Shown: piece by piece, positions 34,279 to 45,257 of the stretch
Position numbering within the stretch: position 1 is the stretch's first letter
Layout of the letters: each line of letters begins with the position of its first letter
From: Anadara kagoshimensis
Lineage: Eukaryota > Mollusca > Bivalvia > Arcoida > Arcidae
Length of the DNA: 64,000 nt
Assembly: GCA_021292105.1 (NCBI GenBank)
Contig: CM037874.1
Coordinates: forward strand, 28,341,083-28,405,082
Reading direction: 5' to 3'
Position numbers and translations under genes: made by a program
Notes under the pieces: model-generated
What the model was told of the DNA's origin: nothing
The model's database searches: none
Seen by the model: only the letters and a program-made list of their open reading frames with translations

Positions 34279-34967
34279 CAGGGACGTAGCCAGGCGTACG
34301 TTTGTACGCAAAAACGTCCACATCGTTTTCGCAAAAAAAAAAAACTAGAGAGAGAATGAGAATATAAAATATTTCTTATACCAAACCGTTGGTCTTCACC
34401 GGAAATGTTATATACGAATGCGGTTTATACCTGACTTCGATAGCCTCCGAGGTGCGGTTCCGGTGTCTTGACTTTGCCGGCATGGCAAAACAATTGAAAC
34501 TGTCTGATTTGTTCTCGGCTTCAAAAGCCGATAACTGGAGCGCAGTTAGTCCAGCAGCTCAACAGCAGAATCCAGATACACAAGATAAACCTGAGGTTAT
34601 AAGTAAACCAACATCATCAACTTCAAATGTCCATAAACCTGGGCCAAAGTATCCCGATCATTTCGCTTTGAATGATGATTAGTTGAGATGCACCAATACA
34701 AAACTCCAGCTTCTCGCAGACTTTCTCAATTATTGAGTGTGTTGTTTTCGTAGTGCTTATGCATACAACATCAGATCCCCTTGTACCTCGTCTTCAGGTT
34801 TAAGAATGAACCAGTCCTCAAAAGAACGACAAAACTACCACAGCATAGCATAATATTATTAGAAAAATTCTGATAAATAGCGCCCTGGAGGGCCGAAAAT
34901 TCGCATCAGGGCGGCCCCCAAACCTCTTTAGGCGTCCACATCATAAACACCCCCAGCTACGCCCCTG
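34279..34967 (+). mobile_element. hAT-like element (hAT5-type, 5-bp target), internally deleted
   Basis: The left end is CAGGGACGTAGCCAGG and the right end, reversed, is CAGGGGCGTAGCTGGG. Both flanks read ATACG (34274-34278 and 34968-34972). CAGGG...CCCTG ends are typical of hAT transposons, and a 5-bp duplication is known for a hAT subgroup. The inner left arm (GCAAAAACGTCCACATCG) is partly mirrored on the right (GGCGTCCACATC). The 689-bp length is far below an autonomous hAT. Confidence 0.7.
34482..34682 (+). pseudogene. N-terminal remnant of a hAT/ZMYM-type transposase
   Basis: The frame from the Met at 34482 (inside a longer frame from 34389) reads MAKQLKLSDLFSASKADN and later KPGPKYPDHFALNDD, stopping at 34680-34682. 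Short lead segments of the type QKTLSDFF, then a low-complexity linker, precede the TTF-type zinc finger in hAT/ZMYM1-like transposases. The zinc finger, RNase-H-like core and dimerisation region are all absent. It lies wholly within the hAT-like element. The match is by style of sequence and is modest. Confidence 0.4.
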
Positions 34968-35491
34968 ATACGCAAATATTCGCTTATACAATCCGTGGGG
35001 GAGGGGGTAGTTTCAGGTACAATTTCTATCATTTTTTACATTCAAGACTACTAGCTGGTTATTTGTTTTTTTAAACATTCACTATTCAATTATATCATTA
35101 TAAACTATAATATATTGTGTTAGTTATACTGTATATTATTACTGGATATATCTTTGTTTTTTCGGGTTGGTAACCTACATGTAATTGATACCCAATCGCC
35201 TATACTTTACCAGCACGTGTAAAGGTTTTCATTTTGATGAAAAACTCCAATTCAGTTGGAAACTATTACAATCAGATTCCAATGTATACAAATCAGCAGA
35301 ATGATGAAATTTCAGAATTCTGACAAGTCATACGATTGTGTTTTATTCAATGATGCTGTCTTGAACGAAGTTCGCTAATATCAAAATCAGTTTGTGATGT
35401 TTTTGATGTTGTAGTGGAGAATGCAATTTTTCAGCTATTGCAGACGAAAGCAAGGCTAATATCATACAGTTTCACATAATTTGCGCAAGTT

Positions 35492-35765
35492 CGTAGGGAC
35501 GTCACCAGCTATAGGTGAGGAGGCAGAAAGTTTACCTTCGCAGTATGCTAGAACAATGTAAAGGAAGGGGTGTTTAACGTGCCAAGCCTGTCGTGACACG
35601 CGTACGGGACATCGATTTTAAGGTCTCTTCCGAATGACCTCGCTACTTTCATTTTTAATGCCAAGTTCTTGACGAAAGAACAGTAACTACTTTTTCAACT
35701 CTTGGTAGACCCGGTCAGGGTTCAAACCGAAGACCTGTCACATATGGAGCGAGCACTCTATGCTC
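35492..35765 (-). mobile_element. S1 SINE, diverged
   Basis: AGGGACGTCACCAGCTATAG, GTGTTTAACGTGCCAAGCCT and GTCTCTTCCGAATGACCTCG are S1 body words. The minus-strand head near 35700-35765 keeps GAGTGCTCGCTCC. Confidence 0.7.
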
Positions 35766-36616
35766 CCTAAGGACAAGCGTCCACTAATGCATTATTACGT
35801 GAATAGTCTCAAATTATCATACTGTTCTTCCTGTTCATTTTACTGACAGTGATTAAGTTATTCGTTTCCTCATTTCACTGAATGCAAAACGTCATGCGAG
35901 AAGTAGAAAACTGCACATTTTAACATTTTTAGTTTAAACACGCACAACATCCCGCGCTTACAAGGCGTACGGTCTATTACTACACCATCGGGGCGATCCA
36001 GATTATATCATTTTATTTTTTAACATAAAATAAAATAATTTTTTATACTGTAAATCAAATAAATACAAATTACATCGAAATGTATCTTATGAGGTTAACT
36101 AATAAAAATAGGAATTCCAAGCTATTTCTCGTTTTTCTTATTAACATTTCAATTAATGCATTTTGTGTTCTAAAAATCAGATTGACGTATTGTCTGCAAC
36201 AATTTTCCTTTATGGAATTCTCTATTTCGGAAGACTTTAATTCTGAGCCGCAAAAACTAATTACCAGCAATAAATAGATGAATGTTGACACCGGACTTGT
36301 GTTTCTGTCGATTGTGGGACGGAATGGGATAGACTAATTGCATCCTCAAATGTGAAGAAGATTCATGCTTATTTATGATTCCAAATTTCGTAATATTTCG
36401 AATAAGCCAGGTCTTTTCTCTTATTTTTAAATTTTACATTAATGATCATTCTTTCATATTGGTTCGGCTATACCTTTCTTGGACCTTCAGTCCAGGTGAG
36501 CTGTTGTCTTTGTTCTACTCCGAGCACCAACTCCTCGTACAAAAGATATTGAAACTGCAATTTTGGTTCTCGGAAAAATAAGGAAAATAAAAGTTTGTTT
36601 TATTGACGGTGACTCG

Positions 36617-36617
<1 letters not shown>

Positions 36618-36647
<30 letters not shown>
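36618..36647. repeat. (CA)n microsatellite
   Basis: About 14 CA dinucleotides, followed by a short imperfect duplication of GTAGCGGGACTGAGCTAG around 36650-36735. Confidence 0.9.
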
Positions 36648-36650
<3 letters not shown>

Positions 36651-36774
36651 TAGCGGGACTGAGCTAGCCGTGGTGTTGTGGGCGAGATTTCCAAGGTAGG
36701 AAATCGAGGAATGTAGCGGAACTGAGCTAGTCGCATAATAGCTATAGACTGATTTACTGCCAGCCTTTCTGGTC

Positions 36775-36865
36775 CGAAACTTTTAGCCTTGTGGTAGAAC
36801 GCTCGCTTTTCACTCGGAGGTTCGGGTTCGATCCTAAAGCAGGGCACTCGATGAGAAAGTAATTT
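36775..36865 (+). mobile_element. tRNA-like SINE head
   Basis: TAGCCTTGTGGTAGAACGCT and GAGGTTCGGGTTCGATCC give A- and B-box spacing of a pol III promoter. No full tRNA fold and no clear SINE body follow. Confidence 0.5.
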
Positions 36866-37351
36866 TTCTGGTGTTTTTCCCTGTTACACACACGCGCGCA
36901 CACATATATAATTTAGTTCGAAAGGTGCAGTGGATAAATACATTGGCTCAGAACCATCAGATATGTATTTTACACCTACGAAATTTATTCGAATGTAAAT
37001 GGTGCTTAAAACTCATACAACTCGTTAAGTGTCCATCTTTTATTTCAAACTGAACAGCGGAAAATAAGGCTTTGATATAATTAGATTTAATAAATTCTAT
37101 CATTAAATTCAGATGGTCTATATACAAAGAAATATTTCTTTAAAAAATGTAGTTTGACTATTTTCACTATTTTCTAATTTAATATTAAAAATCAAGAAGT
37201 TAAAAACTGATGTTTTGAAATCAAATTTGCCACATTGTTCGCAACTTTGTCTAGTAGGAAAAATACCACACAAAATCGCATTCATCCTTGGAGTGAAAGA
37301 CTCAATTCAAATTTTCCGAATTTCCATCTATACTTAATAAAAATAATAGAA

Positions 37352-37544
37352 AGAAGGTAAAGTTAGCTACTAGTAACTGGCTACCAGTAGCTGGCTACTT
37401 GTAGAAGAAAAGTTAGCTGCTAGTATCCAGTTACTTGTTGGAGAAAAGTTAGCTACTACAAGTCAGATACTTGTTAGAAAAGCTACTAGTAGCTAACTTT
37501 TCTTCTACTATTAGCCAGTTACTAGTAGCTAACTTTACCTATCT
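37352..37544. mobile_element. 193-bp foldback with 9-bp target duplication (MULE-like)
   Basis: AGAAGGTAAAGTTAGCTACT at the left and, reversed, AGATAGGTAAAGTTAGCTAC at the right. The flanks are an exact 9-bp repeat, ATAATAGAA (37343-37351 and 37545-37553), the size made by Mutator-like transposases. Both arms contain copies of GTTAGCTACTAGTA and CTTGTAGAAGAAAAG, the ancestor-like words of the 36-bp satellite at 31.7-33.0 kb. It has no coding capacity. Confidence 0.8.
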
Positions 37545-38034
37545 ATAATAGAATGACATTTATAAAAAATCATTTCTAATTTATACATAAAAATTCGGAA
37601 TCATAACATATAGCATGTTTGAGGTGAGTGCTCACTCAAACTATAGGATTAATCAATCCACAACTTCATTAGGTTTGGCTACACTAACTCAGCATGACAA
37701 AATTAAGTGGTTTATACTACATGTACTATCTTTTATGTCGGGTAATGAATTGGTTTTTTTAACATTACGCAATGGTTCTTTTGTTTTTGTTGGGTCAGTA
37801 AATTCGATGAACAACCCGTGTCTGAATAGATAGGCTGGTATGTGCTCGTGGGTAGGTTGGTATTTTCTTAGAACACTCTTTAAGGTTAAAATATTTATTG
37901 TTTTACGGGTATTTAATAATTCTTTGTCTATATCTTTTATCACATGTTAAAAGTTTCTCATACGTCTTTTAAGGCTGGGTGATGTATTTTATACAAATTG
38001 CTAACATTGTTTAGATATTTCTGTGACTTTATGT

Positions 38035-38056
38035 TATTATTATTATTATTATTATT
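38035..38056. repeat. (TTA)n microsatellite
   Basis: About seven TTA/ATT triplets. Confidence 0.85.
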
Positions 38057-38949
38057 GACTTACACAATAGAACACTACATTAACATTTCAATACGACGGT
38101 TATAAACCTTTATTTGCATGTTAAGAGACAAGAATAACTTTATTTTTGTCCAGAATGTAATGGAGAACCTCGCAGATCAACGATAGTTCATACAAAATGT
38201 ACATATTTTGTATTATCATTGGAATTATTACAAATTGATAAATTAAAGCCAGTGACAATACATTATGTATTAAAATTAATAAACAGTTTTTACTACATGT
38301 ATTTTATAAAAGATTTGGATTGAAACTCATGTTTTCATAGCAAATTAATACAAAGTAACTTATGTTTTTATAATAATGATAATATGGAAGAAGACATTTG
38401 ATCATTCTTCCATACCTAGACAAAGAAAAAGATTTATGTAAGGATCGGATAATAAGTCTTATATCATCACAAACAGAAACATTATTTGGTGACAGTAAGG
38501 AGTTACAATTTGATGGTCAATAACAACCCCCACTGTGTAATGTGCCATTAACCAAATGTTCTCATTTCCTCTGTATCTCTATATCTAATTTAAACAGGCA
38601 ATTTTGTTCATTTTTAACTCTTGAGAGGAAAGAACGCACATCGCTGAAACAACTCTTAAAATCAAGTACATGTATCTATGACAGATAGTGAAGTGATCAT
38701 TCTATTGATATCGTGCAAAAAGATCATGAAAGAATAATACAAAGTGAAGAAAGTGTGGCTACATTGTACTTTCCTGAATATTATTTAATATATAAACAGG
38801 TTTTCAGTATCAGATGGTGTGCGCGCTTACTGGAGTTAATGGCGAAAAATTCATGTGTTTCCGATTTTCGTAGTAACATTATAATGCATCAATAGATATA
38901 TCAAAACACTGAATTTTATAATGGAATATTATCATCAAAATGTATGTGA

Positions 38950-40600
38950 TTATTATTAAAAACGTAAAAATGTCATCTTTTTGGAAAGTCAAAAGATTTG
39001 GATATGTTAAAAAAGTTGTATTTTGTACAGCAAAATATATAAAAAGGCTAGGAAAGGTCATCTTTTGGAAGGTCAAAAGATGTGGATATGTCATAAAAGG
39101 TTATATTTTGTTGTACAAAATGTGTAGAAAGGCCTTCCAAAAGGTCATCTTTTTGGAAGGTCAAAAGATTTGGTCATGTCACGAAAGGTCATATTTTGCA
39201 GTACAAAATGTATAGAAAGGCTAGAAAAGGTCATCTTTTGGAAGGTTAAAAGATTTGGATATGTCACGAAAGGTCACATTTTGCAGTACAAAATGTATAG
39301 AAAGCTAGGAAAGGTCATCTTTTGGAAGGTTAAAAGATTTGGATATGTCATAAAAGGTCATATTTTGTAGTACAAAATGTATAGAAAGGCTAGGAAAGGT
39401 CATATTTTGGAAGGTTAAAAGATTTGGATATGTCATAAAAGGTCATATTTTGTAGTACAAAATGTATAGAAAGGCTAGGAAAGGTCATCTTTTGGAAGGT
39501 TAAAAGATTTGGATATGTCATAAAAGGTCATATTTTGTAGTACAAAATATATAGAAAGGCTAGGAAAGGTCATCTTTTGGAAGGTTAAAAGATTGGATAT
39601 GTCATAAAAGGTCATATTTTGTAGTACAAAATGTATAGAAAGGCTAGGAAAGGTCATCTTTTGGAAGGTCAAAAGATGTGGATATGTCATAAAAGGTCAT
39701 ATTTTGTAGTACAAAATATATAGAAAGGCTAGGAAAGGTCATCTTTTGGAAGGTCAAAAGATTTGGATATGTCATAAAAGGTCATATTTTGTAGTACAAA
39801 ATATATAGAAAGGCTAGGAAAGGTCATCTTTTGGAAGGTCAAAAGATTTGGATATGTCATAAAAGGTCATATTTTGTAGTACAAAATATATAGAAAGGCT
39901 AGGAAAGGTCATCTTTTGGAAGGTCAAAAGATTTGGATATGTCATAAAAGGTCATATTTTGTAGTACAAAATATATAGAAAGGCTAGGAAAGGTCATCTT
40001 TTGGAAGGTCAAAAGATTTGGATATGTCATAAAAGGTCATATTTTGTAGTACAAAATATATAGAAAGGCTAGGAAAGGTCATCTTTTGGAAGATCAAAAG
40101 ATGTGGATATGTCATAAAAGGTCATATTTTGTAGTACAAAATATAGAAAGGCTAGGAAAGGTCATCTTTTGGAAGATCAAAAGATTTGGATATGTCATAA
40201 AAGGTCATATTTTGTAGTACAAAATATATATAAAGGCTAGGAAAGGTCATCTTTTGGAAGGTCAAAAGATTTGGATATGTCATAAAAGGTCATATTTTGC
40301 AGTACAAATATATAGAAAGGCTAGAAAGGTCATCTTTTGGAAGGTCAAAAGATTTGGATATGTCATAAAAGGTCATATTTTGTAGTACAAAATATATAGA
40401 AAGGCTAGGAAAGGTCATCTTTTGGAAGGTCAAGAGATGTGGATATGTCATGAAAGGTCATATTTTCCTGTACAAAATGTTTAGAAAGGCTAGAAAAGGT
40501 CATCTTTTGGAAGGTCCACAGATGTAGATATGTCATAAAAGGCCATATTTTGCTGTACAAAATGTATAGAAAGATATATTAGATGTGGATATATCAGAAA
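38950..40600. repeat. 85-bp satellite in the right arm of the CACTG element
   Basis: The unit GGTCATATTTTGTAGTACAA, then ATATATAGAAAGGCTAGG, AAAGGTCATCTTTTGGAAGG and TCAAAAGATTTGGATATGTC, repeats about 19 times. The centre (39.7-40.1 kb) is nearly identical between copies and both edges decay. Read on the minus strand it shares the order CCTTTC-ATA then ACAAAATAT with the left-arm satellite, so the two arrays may descend from one subterminal motif. Confidence 0.9.
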
Positions 40601-40999
40601 AGTCCAACTCTTGTCGCATAAAATCTATTGAAAGGTTAGCAAAAGTTTATATTTTGGAAAATCAAAAGGTGTAGGTATGCCACAAAAGGTCAAGATGTGA
40701 TGTATAAAATATATAAAAAGGCCTACAAAGATAAACTTTTGGAAGGCTAAAATGTCAAAAAAGGTGAAATTTTATTGAACAATATGTGATAAAAGTGAGC
40801 CATTTGTAAAAAACAAAAGGTATACAAAAGATCATTTTTCGACACCTTTCCAAAAAGTTGGATCAAAAGACAATGAAAGCTTTATAAAAGATGGTCTTTT
40901 ATTAACCTTTTGACTACATTAAAAGGTGATAATTCGCCCAGTGTAAAACAGTAAATTTTTCAACATTATGTATTTGCGACCCTAGCAGTTCTTCATACA

Positions 41000-41655
41000 C
41001 ATTTCCATAACAGATATAGTTTTTAAGATTTTTCTATCTATATCTAGAAAAGGTGTCATTATGAATTTGACCATGAATTGATGTCAAGATCACTAATCTT
41101 CCTCTTGAAATTGGTAACCCTTCAAGACCACATAATGTATGTATAGTTTAAAGCCCTAAATTTTTTTAATCATGAAAATGTTTGAAGGTCTCTATATATC
41201 AGGTCATAAATAAAATAAAGGTCAACCAGCTTCTAAAACCTATATCAATGCATTGACTCTTACTAACTTACAGACCATTATATCATTGTAATAATACAAC
41301 ATACAATTGTCCTGAGCATGGTTTTGGGGTCATGATGATGACAACTTTGCAAAGTTCTCAAATACTGATGCTGTTTATAAAGTTTCAAGTTCCGGTGCAC
41401 TGGTTGTGAAGTGAATTGCCCTAAATGAGCTACGTTTGAAATACTAGTATGTTACGAACAATAGATTGCTGATGAAAAATATGACTACACTCATATTTCA
41501 AAACACATTATTCAAAACTTAAATGAAGGTCAAGATATTCCAGTCTCGCAAAACCGGAACGTGTTAGACTAAATCAGATACCCGTCAAGTGCTTCTAAAA
41601 TTCGTTCAATGTTTCAGAATAAGATTTGATATGAAAATTTACAAATTGGGTTATA
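41000..41655. other. No recognisable feature
   Basis: The stretch begins just right of the CACTG element. No repeat, RNA or coding signal is recognised. Confidence 0.4.
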
Positions 41656-41664
41656 CACACGGAC

Positions 41665-41705
41665 TTCCATCAGGGAAGTGAGGCGGCGTGTTAAGGAAGC
41701 CGGGT
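41665..41705 (-). mobile_element. Retroelement R tail, short fragment
   Basis: GGACTTCCATCAGGGAAGTG then AGGCGGCGTGTTAAGGAAGC is the reverse complement of part of the R tail. Confidence 0.5.
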
Positions 41706-41718
41706 AAAATTATTCAAG

Positions 41719-41905
41719 GTTGGTTGGTTGGTTGGTTGGTTGAATGTTGATTAACGTCGTGTCAGCAATTGTTCAGCTATTCACGACGAAAACTTTTTTA
41801 TTAATCTTTATGTATTAATCTATGAACAAGTTCGTGTATGCATGTGAAGTGCGAGTGTGTTGTATGGTCTGCCTTGTACTAGCGCGCACTTAGGGCGACT
41901 TTAAC
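41719..41905 (-). mobile_element. S2 SINE, tail half
   Basis: (GGTT)n, then GAATGTTGATTAACGTCGTG, CAGCAATTGTTCAGCTATTC and GAACAAGTTCGTGTATGCAT, are shared with 58130 and 60740. The tRNA-like head is missing, so this copy is 5'-truncated. Confidence 0.75.
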
Positions 41906-42705
41906 GTATTCAAGACGCTAGATATATTGATTACTCCAAATTTCAGGCGAACGATTTACAATATGTACAGTTTTAACAAGTCGTGTCACACTTCTCAAAT
42001 ATTTTTTATATCATGCTCTACTATTTCAAACAATTATATAATATAGATTGGTAATGTAACCAACATGACGGAATCAATTGTTATGTAATATTCCATATAA
42101 AAATGTTATGTAAGATGCCTATATATACACTAGTATCTATTAAAGATAAACACAAACATAATGGTGTTCCGTGGCTGATAAAATGATCACTGTCAACAAA
42201 TAAAAATGTAGTTAACACGTTTGTCTCTGAAATTGGTTATTCTATTTACAAGCAAACCATAAACAGATTCGAACAATGCCTAATATGTACAATAGGTAAT
42301 GTATTGGTGAACAAATTGAAACACGAAATGGTATTAGTAACATAGCCAATAGATGTCATTGTTCTTTGTGATTGTTCTCTGGAAAATAGACAGCAAAACT
42401 TGTCCATCATTGAAATAAATCAAATATTTGAACGGGTAGAAGTAATGGAACAATCAATAAAATAAAAACTGGCACATTTTTGAGACACTTCACTTTAGGC
42501 GATTTTAGTGTTTTCACATAATAATTTTGCCCATCCTTTCTATACAAATATAACTAGAAATCCGATACAAATTTATTTCACATATCTATGTGTCAAATAA
42601 GAGTTTCCTGTAATCCATCTACATTTGTTGACAAACTTATAAATGTTTAATTTTCAATTTTATTTCAAACGTCATAGAAGGGATTGAAGATTAAAAATAA
42701 ACAAA

Positions 42706-42884
42706 ACCTAAAGCGATTAAAAAACTATTAAAATTATTCTTGGAAAATTTGTCATCTGAATACAATGCAAAAAATTAGAACATCGAACTGAATACCTAAA
42801 GCGATTAAAAAAACTAACAAATATTCTGAGAAATAAACTGTCATCTGAATACAATGAAGAAATTCAGAACATTGAATATAATAT
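42706..42884. repeat. Tandem duplication of ~87 bp
   Basis: ACCTAAAGCGATTAAAAAAC and TGTCATCTGAATACAATG occur twice in the same order. Two diverged copies only. Confidence 0.7.
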
Positions 42885-42948
42885 GCTATAAATAATTTTA
42901 GAATTTTATTATTGTTGTACTATAAAGGATGATAGCCATTTTTTGGTC

Positions 42949-42951
<3 letters not shown>

Positions 42952-42979
<28 letters not shown>

Positions 42980-42980
42980 T
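42952..42980. repeat. (ATT)n microsatellite
   Basis: About ten ATT triplets. Confidence 0.85.
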
Positions 42981-43076
42981 ACAATTCCATTGTTACTACT
43001 TCGTTAACACTTTAATTGTCATTATATGTTAGCCGCCGATAACAACAAAATTAGACAGTAGTGTAATTCACGCCTT

Positions 43077-44462
43077 GTTACGCCACATAGCGGTGTTGCC
43101 ACATAAACGTGTTCCAACACGACTATGCGGGGAATTTCAACGCATAAAGAAGACGCTTTTATGCGACAAAAAGGCTACATTCCGCCGCATAAAGAAAACA
43201 TTTACTTGTTAAATCTGGAGAGAAAACTGTCGCCAAATCATTCAACTCAACATACAGATACATAGATGACGTTCTGTCTCTTAACAATCCTAAATTTGGA
43301 GACTATGTAAATGTCATCTATCCTGGTGAGCTTGAAATAAAAGAAACGACTGATTCCTCAAGTTCTGCTTCATATTTAGACTTATACCTGAATTATGACG
43401 CACAAGAAAGGCTACATTTGAAACTTTATGACAAACGTGATGACTTCAATTTTCTATTGTCAACTTTCCTTTTTTATGCAGCAATATACCTGCTTCTCCT
43501 GCTTATGGTGTATTTGTTTCCCAATTAATACGCTATGGTAGAGCTTGTTCCCACTACGGGGACTTTGTAGGCTGCTTGCAAATAAATTGTTGACTCAGGG
43601 ATATTGCAAGCCTAGGCTTATCAAGGCCCTCAAAAAGTTTTATGGCCGTCATCACAGTATTGTTGATAAGTTTGATGTCTCTGTGTCCAAGATTGCCTTG
43701 GATATATTTGACGTCTCATAGTTCCATGTTCCTTTCACACAATTTTGATTACACACGTGACGGGTGTAGCTAGCTAAACAGGAGGTGCTTACCCTTCCGG
43801 AGCACCCGGCCTCACTTCCCTGGTGGAAGTTCACGTGTCTAACCTAACTTGTCAGTTCCAAAGTTTTTACTTTGCTTCTGGATTGTGATTCGGAAATGGA
43901 TAAGTATGTTTGTTTTTGATTACTACCATCACCTACACCTTCATCATCTTTACCAACTTCACTAAAAACACCACCACCATCACTATCATCGTGATGATCA
44001 TCATTATATTATTATTATTAAAAGCAAAAGTAGAAATTCTGCAAAAATCGCAATTTTACGACCACCAACATTACAGTCACCATCGCCACCGCCGTCGGCA
44101 CGACGACGGTAACATCGTCGTCGCGCTCCAATCACCCCCGTTCCCGTCCTCCACCTTCTCCTTACAATTATTGTTACCATTATCAACAAAATCCTAAATT
44201 CTCAATTGTCACCTTCGTCGTCATAATTAATGGCACCACCACCGTTTTTGTCGAGATATAAGCTCTTTTTAAAATTCACACTAAGTCGTTAAAATTAGTT
44301 CTCTTTATGCGCCAAAAAGGCAACCTTGCGCCGCATATAAGCAACACATCTTTATGCGTTGAACGCCGCCGCATAAACGTGGTCGACCTCTTTATGCGTT
44401 GAAATTCCCCGCATAGACGTGTCGGGCGCGTTTATGCGGCAACACCGCTATGTGGCGTAACA
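43077..44462. mobile_element. Family M MITE interrupted by retroelement R
   Basis: The left arm GTTACGCCACATAGCGGTGT runs to about 43203 and the right part resumes at about 43920 with ACCATCACCTACACCTTC, ending CACCGCTATGTGGCGTAACA. The target duplication is ACGCCTT, exact, at 43070-43076 and 44463-44469. Without the insertion the MITE would be about 670 bp. Subterminal TTTATGCG boxes are well preserved. Confidence 0.85.
43204..43919 (+). mobile_element. Retroelement R with reverse-transcriptase remnant
   Basis: This is the longest R copy in the window. Its coding part (about 43215-43690) includes the box YRYIDDVLSLNN, a YxDD reverse-transcriptase catalytic motif, and downstream LYDKRDDFNF. 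A non-coding tail follows, with ACACACGTGACGGGTGTAGC, GGAGGTGCTTACCCTTCCGG, CTTCCCTGGTGGAAGTTCAC and a GTATGTTTGTTTTTG end. I have seen proteins of this type as repeated reverse transcriptases in bivalves. Placement among Penelope-like or other non-LTR classes is not settled from this fragment. The copy is 5'-truncated and degraded. It sits inside a family M MITE with a possible short duplication (TTAC). Confidence 0.7.
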
Positions 44463-44554
44463 ACGCCTTCTTGGCAATCTGTGTGTAAAACGGGTTTCTA
44501 GATTCCCATTTTGACGTTGCGCGTAACATTGAAAACTGGAAAAAGCAGGATTCA

Positions 44555-45067
44555 AACGTAACTACACAGCACATTCACTTAGAGTCGTCACTGCCACACA
44601 AGCATTAAATTACTCGGGTATGGAGACAAGACAGACATGGACAACGTAACTACACAGCGCATTCACTTAGAGTTAATGCCATACAAGCATTAAATGACTC
44701 GGGTATGGAGACAAGACAGACATGAACAACGTAACTACACAGCGCATTCACTTAGAGTTAATGCCATACAAGCATTAAATGACTCGGGTATGGAGACAAG
44801 ACAGACATGAACAACGTAACTACACAGCGCATTCACTTAGAGTTAATGCCATACAAGCATTAAATGACTCGGGTATGGAGACAAGACAGACATGGACAAC
44901 GTAACTACACAGCGCATTCACTTAGAGTCAATGCCATACAAGCATTAAATGACTCGGGTATGGAGACAAGACAGACATGAACAACGTAACTACACAGCGC
45001 ATTCACTTAGAGTCAATGCCATACAAGCATTAAATGACTCGGGTATGGAGACAAGACAGACATGAAC
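44555..45067. repeat. 85-bp tandem repeat, six copies
   Basis: AACGTAACTACACAGCGCAT, then TCACTTAGAG, TAATGCCATACAAGC and GGGTATGGAGACAAGACAGA, repeats every 85 bp (first copy 88 bp). The inner copies are nearly identical, so the expansion is recent. It begins about 90 bp after the M MITE at 43.1-44.5 kb. Confidence 0.95.
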
Positions 45068-45257
45068 ACTGGACGTCGCAATGAAAGTTTCGTTCGAAGT
45101 TACAACAGAGATTACCACTGTGTATAGATGGAACCGGAAATAGAATACTTTGAAGCGAGAGTCTATCCAGGTCAACGCTCTAGAGGTAACTTTGAACACG
45201 TCTGGTGATGTTTACGCAACACACCAAAACAACTTCTGAGCGATGTTCTTTCCGCAG

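Larger units (their letters stand above)
26523..40943. mobile_element. Giant CACTG...CAGTG element, CACTA/EnSpm-like, non-autonomous (14.4 kb)
   Basis: The left end is CACTGGGCGAAATAACACCT plus TTT and the right end, reversed, is CACTGGGCGAATTATCACCT plus TTT: 21 of 23 bases match. The immediate flanks are TAA on both sides (26520-26522 and 40944-40946), a 3-bp target duplication as made by CACTA/EnSpm transposases. Both subterminal regions (26523-26820, 40600-40943) are loaded with the word CCTTTTG/CAAAAGG, in line with the subterminal binding repeats of this superfamily. Each arm then passes into its own tandem array. No transposase-like frame is seen inside; the interior holds other repeats. 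The alternative is two independent elements whose ends happen to match, or a deletion-derived composite. Superfamily assignment rests on termini and target size only. Confidence 0.65.

Noticed and set aside
36777-36850. Possible tRNA gene
   Set aside because: Box motifs only; cloverleaf pairing is not evident. Called a SINE head.
41719-41905. (GGTT)n as telomere-like repeat
   Set aside because: Only four units and shared with S2 SINE tails at 58.1 and 60.7 kb.
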